Below the pieces are notes generated by a model. The model saw only the letters and a list, made by a program, of their open reading frames with translations, searched no databases and was not told where the DNA came from. Shown here piece after piece: positions 26,083-35,457 of a DNA stretch of 64,000 bases (position 1 is the stretch's first letter; each line of letters opens with the position of its first letter). A program made the position numbers and the translations under genes. Location of the stretch: positions 106,021 through 170,020 of the forward strand of contig DVDU01000100.1 of the NCBI GenBank assembly GCA_015296065.1. The letters are read 5' to 3'. This stretch comes from Oscillatoriaceae cyanobacterium M33_DOE_052. GTDB lineage: Bacteria > Cyanobacteriota > Cyanobacteriia > Cyanobacteriales > Laspinemataceae.

Positions 26083-27942
26083 TTACCAAGCCCAAGTATC
26101 CTCTAACTTCACAATTCCATCATTTGCCACAATCCAGCGGCGAGCCGTGCAGTTTTCCCGCTCAGGGGGATCACTTTCCCGGAGGAGGACATACTTATAG
26201 GCGATCGGCTTACCGACGCTCTCATGGAAAGGAATTTCCCCAAACCACTGATTCTTGTTAATGTACTCCAGGCGGTAAGCCTTCTCAATATCCCAATTGC
26301 CCAACTCCGGACAATCGCCAATCACCGCCACCGTCTCACCGAGCTTAGTGGAAATCCCATTCACCCGAATCATCACCACCGTAGTGCAAGTAATCTGAGT
26401 CCCCACATAAGAGATGACAATCATCTCCTTCGGACCGAGGTACAGATTGTAAATACAACCATTCTTGACTTCAAACTGGCGTCCCGTCAGCACGCAAGTA
26501 TAATTGCCATCGGGGAAATCAGTAGAAACCTCGTGAATCGTCACCGGACCGTAGGATTTGCTCATCGCCACAAAGCAGCGATGATCCCGGTAGCGGCGGA
26601 CGTAGCAGTAAACATCATTGCTTAAGTATTTTTGCAGGTGGCTCCCCAAAGCTACCGCTGGGTTATGGCGGCGCAAATCCGAGAGAACTTTCATGTCCCG
26701 ATAGATAATCGTGTTGGTATCCCAATTTTCCATCATCGGGCGGTTGTAGGGTTCGTGACCGCCATTAGTATCATTGTGGAGATACTGCTCCGTGCCATAG
26801 TAAACACAAGGAATACCCCGGGAGGTCATAATCAAGTTGACCGCCAAACGGAGGATATCCCCATCCCCATTCAAACTTTGGAACCGGGGGATATCATGGT
26901 TATCTAAAAACGTAATCAATTCCGAGGCGGAAGTGTAAATGTGGTCTTGCTCGAACGCTTCATTAATCACATAAAAACCGCCTGGGTCTCCCTGCGCCAT
27001 CCCCCGGCGAATCGCTACCGCCAAGTTGTAGTCAAGAATAGACATCCCAGACTTGTTGGCAAAAGTAATCGATAGGGGGTCTTGCGGGCCGCTGTAAATC
27101 CACTCCCCAAACATAAACAGGGAGGGTTTGTGGGTTTTCATGTCGCTGGTGAATTCTTGCCAGAACCACAAGGGCATATGCTTCACCGTATCTACCCGCA
27201 GGGCATCCACACCCCTATCTAACCACAATTTAATCGCTGATTTGATGTAGGCGCGGTATTCGGTATTATTTTCATTAAAATCAGCCAATCCGGCCAATTC
27301 TTCGTTTTCTACCTGCCATTCCGAGCCCCAGTCTTGCACTTCACCGTAGTGGTGATACCAGCCTTTTGTATCGTTGTGGAAGTCGGCGATTAACACGCCG
27401 TCGTCATAGAGTTGTCCTTTTTTGCCTCCCGCATCGGGACTGCTGTGGTTGCAGACGATATCGAGGATCATTTTCATGCCCCGTTTGTGCAACTCGGCAA
27501 TCAGTTCGTCAAAAACTGTGTTGCTACTTTTTACCAGGGATATTTCTTCGCCGGGAGCGACTAAGCGGGGGTTGATCCGCTTAAAATCTTTTGTCCAGTA
27601 GCCCGCCATAGCGGTGATGTCGAACAGCTCTTCTTCTATCTGTTCAAACAAGGGAGTCAGCCAGAGCGCGGTCACGCCCATATTTTGCAAATAGTCCAGT
27701 TTGCTGATGACGCCGCGCAGGTCTCCGCCCCAGTATTTATTCCAGCTCTCGCGGTTGGGGTCGTATAGTTTTGGGTTAGGACCGGCAGAGTTATTCGTGT
27801 CGCCATCGCAAAAGCGATCGACCACGATAAAGTAGATGATTTCTTGCCGAAACTCAAGCGAACGGGCAAACATAAAGTCCAATTGTGATTTCGCATCGGA
27901 GCTTTGTGCCTGCGCTGAAGAGCCGGGACTTGTTGACACCAT
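26083..27942 (-). CDS. Alpha-amylase family glycosidase with C-terminal CBM20
   Basis: This 619-residue GH13 enzyme has the four conserved regions: DIVCNHS, the nucleophile in DALRVDTVKHMP (D251), the acid/base in FMFGEWIYSG (E280) and TFLDNHDIPRF (D350). A beta-sandwich domain follows, and from about residue 520 a CBM20 starch-binding domain with VAVIGDCPELGNWD and AYKYVL. The layout recalls CGTase or maltogenic amylase. No signal peptide is visible, so an intracellular role in glycogen turnover is plausible. ATG 27942 was preferred to a TTG at 27954. The gene points away from the repeat field at 28109-28470. Confidence 0.92.
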   Translation of the reverse strand: MVSTSPGSSAQAQSSDAKSQLDFMFARSLEFRQEIIYFIVVDRFCDGDTNNSAGPNPKLYDPNRESWNKYWGGDLRGVISKLDYLQNMGVTALWLTPLFEQIEEELFDITAMAGYWTKDFKRINPRLVAPGEEISLVKSSNTVFDELIAELHKRGMKMILDIVCNHSSPDAGGKKGQLYDDGVLIADFHNDTKGWYHHYGEVQDWGSEWQVENEELAGLADFNENNTEYRAYIKSAIKLWLDRGVDALRVDTVKHMPLWFWQEFTSDMKTHKPSLFMFGEWIYSGPQDPLSITFANKSGMSILDYNLAVAIRRGMAQGDPGGFYVINEAFEQDHIYTSASELITFLDNHDIPRFQSLNGDGDILRLAVNLIMTSRGIPCVYYGTEQYLHNDTNGGHEPYNRPMMENWDTNTIIYRDMKVLSDLRRHNPAVALGSHLQKYLSNDVYCYVRRYRDHRCFVAMSKSYGPVTIHEVSTDFPDGNYTCVLTGRQFEVKNGCIYNLYLGPKEMIVISYVGTQITCTTVVMIRVNGISTKLGETVAVIGDCPELGNWDIEKAYRLEYINKNQWFGEIPFHESVGKPIAYKYVLLRESDPPERENCTARRWIVANDGIVKLEDTWAW

Positions 27943-28527
27943 AAAATTATCCAATTTCGCCTAAAAAATTTCCAATTTTATCCAGAAAATAGCTTCTGAA
28001 TTGCATTAATTATCAACCATCGCACCGGATTTGTCCAACTATTTTGGCGGGTAATAATTGAGGTGAAAATGTAAATTTTTGTAACGGTAGCTTTTGGGAC
28101 GGAGCCGGAGGGACCAGGTTTGTAGTTGGGCTTGAGCCCTCCGGAGTTTGGGCACGAACCACTACGAGCCAAAAGAGGGCACGGACCACTACCAGGTTCG
28201 TAGTTGGGCTTTAGCCCTCCGGAGTTTGGGCACGGACCACTACGAACTTTTGGAGGGCACGGACCACTACGAACTTTTGGAGGGCACGGACCACTACGAA
28301 CTTTTGGAGGGCACGGACCACTACGAGCTTTTGGAGGGCTAAAGCCCAACTACGAACTTTTGGAGGGCTAAAGCCCAACTACGAACTTTTGGAGGGCTAA
28401 AGCCCAACTACGAGCTTTTGGAGGGCTAAAGCCCAACTACGAGCTTTTGGAGGGCTAAAGCCCAACTACAAACTGATTTGAGTACAATGGCCAAGCAGTA
28501 ATGTGTTTATTGGTGTGAGGTGGTTTT
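27943..28527. other. Intergenic region dominated by a repeat array
   Basis: Apart from about 160 bases of amylase upstream sequence, this divergent spacer consists of the tandem array at 28109-28470. No gene is supported in it. Confidence 0.6.
28109..28470. repeat. Tandem array of GGAGGGC(TAAA)GCCC-type repeats
   Basis: Two unit types sharing a GGAGGGC head and an ACTACGAACTTTT tail alternate and then run in tandem. A 27-base form (GGAGGGCACGGACCACTACG, then AACTTTT) recurs four times at about 28227-28333, and a 29-base form (GGAGGGCTAAAGCCCAACTA, then CGAACTTTT) recurs five times at about 28334-28466. The left part (28109-28226) holds inverted and degenerate units. Each 29-base unit contains the palindrome GGGCTAAAGCCC. 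Open frames across the array on both strands are repeat artefacts. Confidence 0.85.
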
Positions 28528-29784
28528 TTGCGCGCTCCCCACAGTTTCACGCTCGGTCTGACAACCGCATTGGGTTTGATTGCGGGAATTAGTATGCAAT
28601 CTCTCACCGCCAAGGCGCCACCTTGTAACTGTTTGCCCTGCCAAAGCCCAGCAAATGCTCAGCCTGTGAGTAAATCTATTGAGACGGGGGTTGTGGGGGC
28701 AATTGCTCAAGGAAGCCAGGAGGGGACAAATTCGGCCCCAATGGCGGCGGGGCCGGGAAATAGCGACCGAGAAAGCAGCACAGGCAAAGCTGGGTGGGAG
28801 CTAGGGATGAAACAGGCGGCGGCGGCGGTGAAAGCGGGCAAAAATCGGGATTTGGCGAGTTTAAAGGAGGCGAAATCCCAGTGGGAAGAGGCGATCGCCT
28901 CCCTGAGCCAAATTCCTGTCTCTACCGCCTTGGGTAAGAAGGCGACGGCGAAGATTGTGGAATATAAAAAGCATCTAGCCGATATTACCTATCGCTTAGA
29001 AGTGGCGCAATCAGACTTTTTGCAGCCGATCGCCCAACGCAGTGGCTTGTCCAATAATGTCAAAATCACCATTTGCCACCTCACCAGTCGCCGGTGTCGC
29101 CGCCTCCGGGGGGATGAAATTCCTCGGTCTGCGGCCAGTTTGATGAAAGTCCCGGTGGCAGTTGCCCTGATGCAGAAGCTGACTGAAGAGAAAATCCGCT
29201 TCGACACCCCCATCTACCTGGACCCCAGAAACTTCACCGAAGATGCTTCAGACCTAGTGGTGGGGCAAAAATACCCCATCGATCGCATCATGCAGGAGAT
29301 GATTGCTAAGAGCAGCAATATCGCCACCAATCAGCTCATCGACTATTTGGGGTGGGATTACATTAACAAAGCCTTGCGCCAGCGGGGTTTCCAGCAGATG
29401 CAGATTAAGTCCAAAGTGGTGGGCGATCGCATCTTCCCAGCGGACATTGGCACAGGGAAAAACACCCTTACCGCCGACGAACTCACGGAAATGATGATCC
29501 AAATTTACAATCGCGAGCATCTCGGGGATGAAATCCTGATTCACGCCTTGGAGAAACAGTACGATCGAGCCTTGGGGTTCGCCGGGTTGCAAAGTGCGAT
29601 CGGCAACTGGCTGGGAGAAAAAACCGGTCAAACCTCTTTAGTCCTAGGCACCACCTTAGCCATGAACTTGTTTGGCGAAACCTACATCATCACCGTCATC
29701 GATGATGGCGCTTACAGCGAGCCCAGCATTAGAAATTTTGTTGGGGAAGTTGCCGAATACATATTTCGCAACGGCCACCTCTAA
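28528..29784 (+). CDS. Secreted beta-lactamase-fold serine hydrolase (class A-like)
   Basis: The 418-residue product has a signal-peptide-like N terminus (SFTLGLTTALGLIAG), a low-complexity linker to about 110 and then a class A beta-lactamase/penicillin-interacting fold. The motifs are SxxK as S204-L-M-K207 (AASLMKVPV), SxN as S262-S-N264 (KSSNIATNQLID) and KTG at 365-367 (GEKTGQT). The Glu166/ExxLN region of true class A lactamases is not evident, so a peptidoglycan-related or inactive hydrolase is as likely as a lactamase. An in-frame TGA at 28516-28518 forces a non-ATG start; TTG 28528 gives the full signal peptide. Confidence 0.75.
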   Translation: MRAPHSFTLGLTTALGLIAGISMQSLTAKAPPCNCLPCQSPANAQPVSKSIETGVVGAIAQGSQEGTNSAPMAAGPGNSDRESSTGKAGWELGMKQAAAAVKAGKNRDLASLKEAKSQWEEAIASLSQIPVSTALGKKATAKIVEYKKHLADITYRLEVAQSDFLQPIAQRSGLSNNVKITICHLTSRRCRRLRGDEIPRSAASLMKVPVAVALMQKLTEEKIRFDTPIYLDPRNFTEDASDLVVGQKYPIDRIMQEMIAKSSNIATNQLIDYLGWDYINKALRQRGFQQMQIKSKVVGDRIFPADIGTGKNTLTADELTEMMIQIYNREHLGDEILIHALEKQYDRALGFAGLQSAIGNWLGEKTGQTSLVLGTTLAMNLFGETYIITVIDDGAYSEPSIRNFVGEVAEYIFRNGHL

Positions 29785-29871
29785 AGTCCTTGTCATTTGT
29801 CCTTTTTCATTTGTCCTTTGTCATTAGACAAATGAAAAACTATTCTGGCAAAGCAATATACGCTATCACTC

Positions 29872-30714
29872 ATGCAACGTCACATCAAGCCAAACCATAC
29901 CACATCTGCAGCTATAGAACTGCACGCCGAAGTTAAAGGAGTAGGATTTCCCATTCTCTGCCTCCACGGTCATCCCGGTTCGGCGGGGTGTATGTCCGTG
30001 TTTACAGAACACCTATCCCAGCGATTCCAGACGATCGCCCCCGACTTGCGCGGTTACGGAAACAGCCGCACCCGCCGAGACTTTCACATGCAAGACCATA
30101 TCCACGACCTAGAATCACTCCTAGACCGATATGGCGTGGAGCAGTGCTTGCTCTTAGGTTGGTCGTTGGGTGGAATTCTCGCCCTAGAACTAGCTCTGAG
30201 CAATCCCCAAAGGTTCACCGGGCTAATTTTAATTGCCAGTGCCGCCCGACCGAGGAGCAACCATCCGCCGGTTAGCTGGCAAGATTTGTTATTTACCGGC
30301 ATATGTTCAATTTTGAACCGCCTGCGACCCGGTTGGCAGTGGAATATAGAAACATTTGGCAAGCGATCGCTTTTCCGCTACTTGCTGCAAAGACATCAAC
30401 CCATTGCCTACCAATACATTGCCCAAGAAGCGATGGGGGCCTATTTAAAAACCAGCGGTCCGGCAAGGCGAGCCCTGAGTGCAGCCCTAGAAGCTGGTTA
30501 CAACCGACTCCCTGACTTGGAGCAAATTCAATGTCCCAGTTTAGTGTTAGCGGGGGAAGCCGATCGACATATCAACCGGGCTTCCAGCGAGGAAACTGCC
30601 CGTCACCTGGGGAATTGTCAGTGGCAGTGCTACCCCAACACTGCCCACCTCTTCCCTTGGGAAGTGCCCGAGCAAGTCCTCCGAGATATAGACCAATGGC
30701 TGATGGCGCAGTAG
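29872..30714 (+). CDS. Alpha/beta hydrolase
   Basis: This 280-residue alpha/beta-hydrolase-fold enzyme has the oxyanion-hole HGHPGSAG (32-39), DLRGYGNS (58-65) and the nucleophile elbow GWSLGG with S98. An acid is in LVLAGEADRHI and the catalytic His in NTAHLFPWE near the C terminus, so the triad is complete. The substrate cannot be told: esterase, lipase, epoxide hydrolase and haloperoxidase families all share this layout. It is monocistronic. Its TAG stop is formed by the first bases of a GTAGGGACACGG palindrome. Confidence 0.85.
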   Translation: MQRHIKPNHTTSAAIELHAEVKGVGFPILCLHGHPGSAGCMSVFTEHLSQRFQTIAPDLRGYGNSRTRRDFHMQDHIHDLESLLDRYGVEQCLLLGWSLGGILALELALSNPQRFTGLILIASAARPRSNHPPVSWQDLLFTGICSILNRLRPGWQWNIETFGKRSLFRYLLQRHQPIAYQYIAQEAMGAYLKTSGPARRALSAALEAGYNRLPDLEQIQCPSLVLAGEADRHINRASSEETARHLGNCQWQCYPNTAHLFPWEVPEQVLRDIDQWLMAQ

Positions 30715-30736
30715 GGACACGGCATCCCGTGTCCCT
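30711..30736. repeat. GTAGGGACACGG-type palindrome overlapping a stop codon
   Basis: GTAGGGACACGG pairs with CCGTGTCCCTC around CATC. The TAG of this repeat serves as stop codon of the hydrolase gene. The same family occurs at 24826-24853 and 63861-63888. Confidence 0.65.
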
Positions 30737-30742
30737 CAAAAC

Positions 30743-31033
30743 TTACATCTGACCACTGAAAATCGGCGATGACCGCCGCCCCACCAAATCCTCCAATTCG
30801 TCGTAAACCGTGAGATTGTTAGGCTTGCAGCGTTTAACGCTAGAGGTAATCCCTTGAGCGCCTTCGTGTTGCAAGTCTTCCATATATCCTTGGGTAGCGA
30901 TTTCTGCCTCTTGCTGAGTCAGAAACGGGCCGAAGTAGTAGGTACAGCGGGGGCTGTCGGTGGCAATTTCCACCCACCAGGCCAATCCTACGAAATTGAA
31001 CAGGTTAATCAGAAGTTCTTTGAGTGCTTTCAT
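30743..31033 (-). CDS. DUF1816-domain protein
   Basis: This 96-residue protein of the cyanobacterial DUF1816 family has the core LAWWVEIATDSPRCTYYFGP followed by FLTQQEAEIATQGYMEDL and a C-terminal CKPNNLTVYDEL. Members are small, soluble, and sometimes linked to phycobilisome or CpcD-like proteins, but the role is unknown. The ATG at 31033 gives the typical MKALKELLINLFNF start. A longer frame from 31159 begins in unrelated repeat-like sequence. It ends close to the convergent hydrolase gene. Confidence 0.75.
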   Translation of the reverse strand: MKALKELLINLFNFVGLAWWVEIATDSPRCTYYFGPFLTQQEAEIATQGYMEDLQHEGAQGITSSVKRCKPNNLTVYDELEDLVGRRSSPIFSGQM

Positions 31034-31142
31034 ATCCTCTGGCCGATTAATCGATGTGTGTTGGGGGTTATGGGTTATGGGGTTATCCGTGACCCGTGGC
31101 TCTTTACACTTCGTTATACTCCGTGGGATTTTTTTTTTCAAC

Positions 31143-32093
31143 CTAATTTTTCTTAACATTCCCTAAATGGCGCCGCTGAATCCATCGCTGACGATAGATT
31201 TCATAAAGCGCCATACCGGTAGCCACGGAAACATTTAAGCTGGGAGTCTTGCCCGCGAGGGGAATCGAAACCAACATATCGCAGCGTCGCTGTGTGAGCA
31301 AACTTAGACCGTCACCTTCCGAGCCAACGACAAGACAGGTCGGGCCGGAGAAATCAACTTCGTGCATTACCAGGCTGGCGTTTGCCGCTGCGCCGTAAAT
31401 CCAGAAGCCAGCTTCCTTTAATTGTTCCAGCGCCCGACTGAGATTGACAACCCGGGAAACAGGAAAATTTTCTAAAGCTCCGGCGGCCACTTTCATCACT
31501 GTAGAAGTGATCCCCACGGCTCGCCGTTGGGGGATCACCAGCCCCTGGGCACCCAAGGATTCTGCCGTGCGAATGATGGCGCCCAAATTGTGGGGATCGT
31601 TAATACTATCAGCCACCAACACCACCGGGGCTTCTGAAGTGGAGAGGGACCGGGCAATCAGCTCTTCAAAAGCGCAGTATTTATAGGGGGATACTTGAGC
31701 GGCAACCCCTTGGTGGTTGCCCCGGTTGGTGATTTGGTCGAGCCGGTGGTAGTCCACTTCATCAATCACCGTGCCACTGGTGGTAGCGGATTCAATCAAG
31801 GTGTGGAAGCGGGGATCGTAGCGCAGTTGCGGCGTAATCCAGATGCGGTGGAGGGTGTGCTGGTTTTCCAGTGCGGCCAACACGGGATGACGACCATAAA
31901 TGGTATCGTTTTGGTCTTCAGTGGCGTTGGGGAGACTGCTACTTCCCCCGGTTTCCCTTGCTCCCCGTCTCCCCGTCTCCCCGTCTCCCCGTCGCTCGGT
32001 GCGCGGCCCTGACTGGTCGGGGCGTGTAGGTTTGACGCTCCCAGGCTGGAGGCGGGGGCGGCGATTATTAGGAATGTATTTTTTTTCCGACAT
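31143..32093 (-). CDS. rlmB: 23S rRNA (guanosine-2'-O)-methyltransferase RlmB (TrmH/SpoU family)
   Basis: This 316-residue SPOUT methyltransferase has motif 1 in [20 protein letters not shown], motif 2 in [12 protein letters not shown] and motif 3 in [20 protein letters not shown], the knotted SAM-binding region. The N-terminal substrate domain begins at [12 protein letters not shown]. The first 60 residues are a low-complexity Arg/Gly linker ([17 protein letters not shown]) encoded by a GACGGGGAGACGGGGAG minisatellite at about 31950-32005. The neighbour mrnC lies upstream, an association also known from Bacillus (yazC-yacO). Confidence 0.92.
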   Translation of the reverse strand: MSEKKYIPNNRRPRLQPGSVKPTRPDQSGPRTERRGDGETGRRGARETGGSSSLPNATEDQNDTIYGRHPVLAALENQHTLHRIWITPQLRYDPRFHTLIESATTSGTVIDEVDYHRLDQITNRGNHQGVAAQVSPYKYCAFEELIARSLSTSEAPVVLVADSINDPHNLGAIIRTAESLGAQGLVIPQRRAVGITSTVMKVAAGALENFPVSRVVNLSRALEQLKEAGFWIYGAAANASLVMHEVDFSGPTCLVVGSEGDGLSLLTQRRCDMLVSIPLAGKTPSLNVSVATGMALYEIYRQRWIQRRHLGNVKKN

Positions 32094-32147
32094 ATGATGA
32101 TTTCCTTACATTGATGGGGTGGGAATCTGACTTTGTGCCCACCAAAC

Positions 32148-32618
32148 TCACTGGTCTGTCCCCATCTCCTCCCGTGGGGGGCATGGTTGCGGTTGGGCCT
32201 CAGCCACAGGAGTATCGCCCGCGATTTGTAACTGGGCTAATAGATAAGTCAAACGCTGGGGGTCCTTGAGGTATAAATAACCAATCAAAGTTTCCAAGCC
32301 CGTGGCTTGTTGATAAATCGAGACAGAAAGGCGCTTGGGACGACCTGTAGCGGCATTGCGACCGCGCCGGACGATCTCAGTTTCCGCAGGGGTGAAGTGA
32401 GGGGCGAGCGATCGTAAGTGCTGCGCCTGAGTTTCCGCCCGCACCTGCGCCACTACCTGACTGTGATAAAGGTGTAATCGCTTCGCAGGGATGAGGTAAT
32501 TAGCACGGATGTAAAGCTCGTAAACCGCATCCCCCAAGTAAGCCAAAGCTCCCGGTGACAACTGCTGCACCAGGGGATCGGGAAGGGGTTGCGGCAAAAG
32601 CGGCAAATTTGTTTTCAT
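32148..32618 (-). CDS. mrnC: Mini-ribonuclease III
   Basis: This 156-residue RNase III catalytic domain lacks a dsRNA-binding domain. Signature residues are in LAYLGDAVYELYIRANYL (the conserved GDAVYE) and in RRGRNAATGRPKR and YQQATGLETLIGYLYL (the E of the second acidic site). Mini-III trims the ends of 23S rRNA precursors. ATG 32618 is used; a 75-base longer frame exists. The hydrophilic tail PVAEAQPQPCPPREEM is extra. The gene is co-oriented with rlmB, 55 bases upstream, so rRNA processing and modification genes are paired. Confidence 0.88.
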   Translation of the reverse strand: MKTNLPLLPQPLPDPLVQQLSPGALAYLGDAVYELYIRANYLIPAKRLHLYHSQVVAQVRAETQAQHLRSLAPHFTPAETEIVRRGRNAATGRPKRLSVSIYQQATGLETLIGYLYLKDPQRLTYLLAQLQIAGDTPVAEAQPQPCPPREEMGTDQ

Positions 32619-32745
32619 CGTGGGAGCCCCTAGTCTGGGGAAACGGGTGATGGTCGGACCCGTAAACCGTGAAGCGGGAAGGTGGCGAAACAAATAAGCT
32701 CTCCAGCATTAGGCACTGGAGAGCTTGCATCATGATTCCCGTGCA

Positions 32746-33102
32746 TCATGCCTTTGGAATGTTTTCTACAGCCGCATCAACCGAAGGCTGCAAAGAGAGA
32801 AAGTTCTCTAAGCGAACCAATTTCACGGTTTGAGTCACCCGAGGATTGCTGACAATTTGTAAACTGCCACCCTCGGTTTGGGCTTTTTTGACTAGCTGGA
32901 CCAGAGCGCCTAATCCGGAGCTGTCCACAAAATCAATTTTGGATAAATCCAAGATGGCGTGGTGGGGGCCCTCTTCGATGAACTTACTTAGTACCTTCCG
33001 AAACGCCGCTTCAGAAAAGGCATCCAGTAAGCCAATAAGACGGAATATTTGGTGATTATCCCTGACCTCGCGTGTGCCTCTGAGACTGGCGGTCAGGGTC
33101 AA
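32746..33102 (-). CDS. STAS-domain anti-sigma factor antagonist
   Basis: This 118-residue STAS domain has the phosphorylation site in DFVDSSGLGALV (S61 or S62), preceded by AILDLSKI. It is of the SpoIIAA/RsbV type and is expected to be controlled by a serine kinase and a PP2C phosphatase encoded elsewhere. The start appears to be TTG 33102; no in-frame ATG lies before the conserved strand HQIFRLIGLLDAFSE. It is probably monocistronic. Confidence 0.85.
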   Translation of the reverse strand: MTLTASLRGTREVRDNHQIFRLIGLLDAFSEAAFRKVLSKFIEEGPHHAILDLSKIDFVDSSGLGALVQLVKKAQTEGGSLQIVSNPRVTQTVKLVRLENFLSLQPSVDAAVENIPKA

Positions 33103-33258
33103 TGGCTCAGGAATAACGCCCTCCTAGCTGCATACTCCTCAAATCGTCAGTATAGTATATATCCTTTTGGCTCGATTGTGTAGTCCGACGCGAAAATTTC
33201 ATCGATCGGATTTGACAGCCAGAGCGATCGCCTGGGTAAGATTACCCGATAACCCAGA

Positions 33259-34413
33259 CTAGGCCGAGGTTTTGGCGGCGCGGTAGGAGCGCATAGTTTC
33301 TACGAACTTGTCGAAAATGTAGTCAGAATCATGGGGACCGGGGCTGGCCTCTGGGTGGTACTGTACGGAAAATACTGGTAAAGACTGGTGGCGCATCCCA
33401 GCCACGGTACGATCGTTCAGGTTGAGGTGACTTACCTCCATTTTCCCGACCAAACTATTGGGGTCAATGGCAAAACTGTGATTTTGGCTGGTAATTTCTA
33501 CCTGGTGAGCCTCACCGGCGGGTTGATTCAAACCTCGATGGCCGAACTTGAGTTTATAAGTGTTCGCACCCATTGCCAAGCCCAGAATTTGGTGCCCCAG
33601 ACAGATGCCAAATAGTGGTTTATCACTGTTGAGGAGGCTCTGCGCCGTGGCGATCCCTTCTGTCACGGCGGCGGGGTCTCCCGGTCCATTGGAGAGGAAA
33701 ACCCCATCCGGGTCATACTTGAGAATTTCTTCGGCGGGGGTGTTCGCTGGAACCACGATCACCCGGCAACCGTAGCTGGCCAAGCGACGGAGGATATTGC
33801 GCTTGATGCCAAAATCAACCGCCACGACAGTGCAGATGTTTTCTCTGTTTTCCGGTCCGGCTCTAAACTCCCACTCTTCGGCAGTCGGTTCTAACCACTC
33901 GTAGGTGTTTGCTGTAGTGACTTCGGGGACGAGATTTAAGCCCAGCATATTCGGTGCGCCTTGGACTTTGCCCAGAAGTTCGGCGGGGTCGAGAATTTCG
34001 GTGGAGATGCCACCATTCATGGCGCCGACGATGCGAATTTTGCGGGTGAGAGCGCGGGTATCGATGCCGTAAATGCCCAGGATGTGGTGTTGCTTTAAAT
34101 AGTCTGACAAAGATTGGGTTGACCGCCAGTTACTGGGTTTGGCGCAGATGTTGCGGGCGATCGCGCCGCGCACTTGGGGGCGGTTGGATTCTTCATCTTC
34201 TGGGTTCACCCCGGTATTGCCCAACTCTGGGTAAGTAAAGGTGACGATCTGGCCGCAGTAACTCGGATCCGTCAGTACCTCCTGATACCCAGTCATTCCC
34301 GTATTGAATACCACCTCTCCTATAGTCGTGCCGGTGGCGCCAAAAGACCAACCCCGATAATATGTTCCATCCGCGAGTACCAGCAGCGCCGGTTGAGTAC
34401 CCGATATCGGCAT
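33259..34413 (-). CDS. carA: Carbamoyl-phosphate synthase small subunit
   Basis: The 384-residue glutamine amidotransferase subunit supplies ammonia to CarB for arginine and pyrimidine synthesis. The N-terminal domain begins [19 protein letters not shown]. The class I amidotransferase domain shows the nucleophile Cys in [15 protein letters not shown] and the His/Glu of the triad in [13 protein letters not shown]. The length is normal. Upstream lies a heptamer-repeat stretch (34431-34500). carB is not adjacent. Confidence 0.97.
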   Translation of the reverse strand: MPISGTQPALLVLADGTYYRGWSFGATGTTIGEVVFNTGMTGYQEVLTDPSYCGQIVTFTYPELGNTGVNPEDEESNRPQVRGAIARNICAKPSNWRSTQSLSDYLKQHHILGIYGIDTRALTRKIRIVGAMNGGISTEILDPAELLGKVQGAPNMLGLNLVPEVTTANTYEWLEPTAEEWEFRAGPENRENICTVVAVDFGIKRNILRRLASYGCRVIVVPANTPAEEILKYDPDGVFLSNGPGDPAAVTEGIATAQSLLNSDKPLFGICLGHQILGLAMGANTYKLKFGHRGLNQPAGEAHQVEITSQNHSFAIDPNSLVGKMEVSHLNLNDRTVAGMRHQSLPVFSVQYHPEASPGPHDSDYIFDKFVETMRSYRAAKTSA

Positions 34414-34845
34414 AATCTACCTCCAGTTGTCATTGGTCACTTGTCACTTGTCATTGGTCACTTGTCATTTGTCTAATGACAAAGGACAACTGACTAATGA
34501 CCAAGGGCAAATTGTATAGCTTCGTCATTATGCCATGATGCCTGCGAGTGGCAACCCTGAATAAGGACAAATGTGAGCGAGCGATCGCAACTTGGCGCTT
34601 GCCCCGGCATTACCCCCCGTTCTTCCGGTTGTAGTTCTCCAGAATCTGTAAAAATACTTAAATTCCTTCTCCCCCGAATGTGATAAAATGAAAACAAATC
34701 TCACCTGCCGCAGTTTATGATATCAGTATCTCTGACAATCTCGATTAAACATCATTTAAATTTTCCCTTAAACTCACCGCCATATAACATCAAATCAATC
34801 AATTTACTAAATCATTAAACCCTACTTATCTTCTCCAGAAAAACC
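34414..34845. other. Intergenic region with heptamer repeats
   Basis: This divergent spacer between carA and the protease gene contains alternating TGTCATTGGTCACT/TGACAAATGACT heptamers at about 34426-34500 that can fold back on each other. The rest is AT-rich without a recognisable gene and should contain both promoters. Confidence 0.6.
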
Positions 34846-35409
34846 ATGAAAAAAAGTATTCATGCCATCATCTTAATTGCCTGCATGGCCTTGATTACCC
34901 CCGCCACAGCTCAAGAGCGGGAGGGTTGCTTTTTTATAGATTCCAAGGGTCAGCTAATGGATCTGGGAGACCTATGCCCAGACAACCGGGAAGAAGTAAT
35001 TCCCGACGCCTTAGCCGAAGGGGGCGTGTTTGAAGTCCCCATCAAACGGCGGGAAGGAGGAGTTGCCGTGGTGGATGTCACATTTAATGACAACAAAACC
35101 TATGAAATGCTTTTTGATACAGGGGCTAGCGGCATATTAATAACTTCTAAAACTGCACAAGAATTAGGGGTACGAGTGTTTGATACCGCCACTTCGGTGA
35201 TTGCTAGTGGGGAGGAAATGGAAGTGGGTATCGGCACTGTCAGTTCTGTAAAAGTAGGGAATCTCACCCTGGGAGAAACACCAGTGGCGATTGCTCCAGC
35301 TACGGCTGACGAAGGACTCAAAGGCATGGGATTACTCGGCCAGACAGTTTATGGTGACTATGACGTTACCATCAAAGAAAATGTGATAGAATTTAAACCC
35401 AGAAGCTAA
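34846..35409 (+). CDS. Secreted retropepsin-like aspartic protease
   Basis: The 187-residue precursor has a clear signal peptide (MKKSIHAIILIACMALITPA, cleavage near TAQ). The mature part is a single retropepsin-type domain with the catalytic LFDTGASGILIT motif (D91, T92, G93), psi loop GLLGQTVYGDYDV and closing strand. Such clan AA proteases dimerise to form the active site. The role is unknown, presumably in periplasmic processing or turnover. Two Cys (28, 44) in the N-terminal region could form a disulfide. It ends in a shared terminator with trpD. Confidence 0.85.
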   Translation: MKKSIHAIILIACMALITPATAQEREGCFFIDSKGQLMDLGDLCPDNREEVIPDALAEGGVFEVPIKRREGGVAVVDVTFNDNKTYEMLFDTGASGILITSKTAQELGVRVFDTATSVIASGEEMEVGIGTVSSVKVGNLTLGETPVAIAPATADEGLKGMGLLGQTVYGDYDVTIKENVIEFKPRS

Positions 35410-35450
35410 AAAAGGTAATGGGAAATCCACCAGAAAACCCATTACCTTTT
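35410..35450. terminator. Bidirectional terminator between protease gene and trpD
   Basis: AAAAGGTAATGGG (35410-35422) pairs perfectly with CCCATTACCTTTT (35438-35450) around a 15-base loop. The A-run and T-run at either end allow termination in both directions, which fits the convergent genes. Confidence 0.88.
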
Positions 35451-35457
35451 ATCTCAG

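Noticed and set aside
27978..28349. Open frames on both strands over the 28.1-28.5 kb region (for example a GPCPPKVRS-repeat protein on the minus strand)
   Set aside because: They are translations of the short tandem repeat array, with no start context and pure repeat composition.
28109..28470. CRISPR array
   Set aside because: The repeats are contiguous, with no unique spacers, and no cas genes are present.
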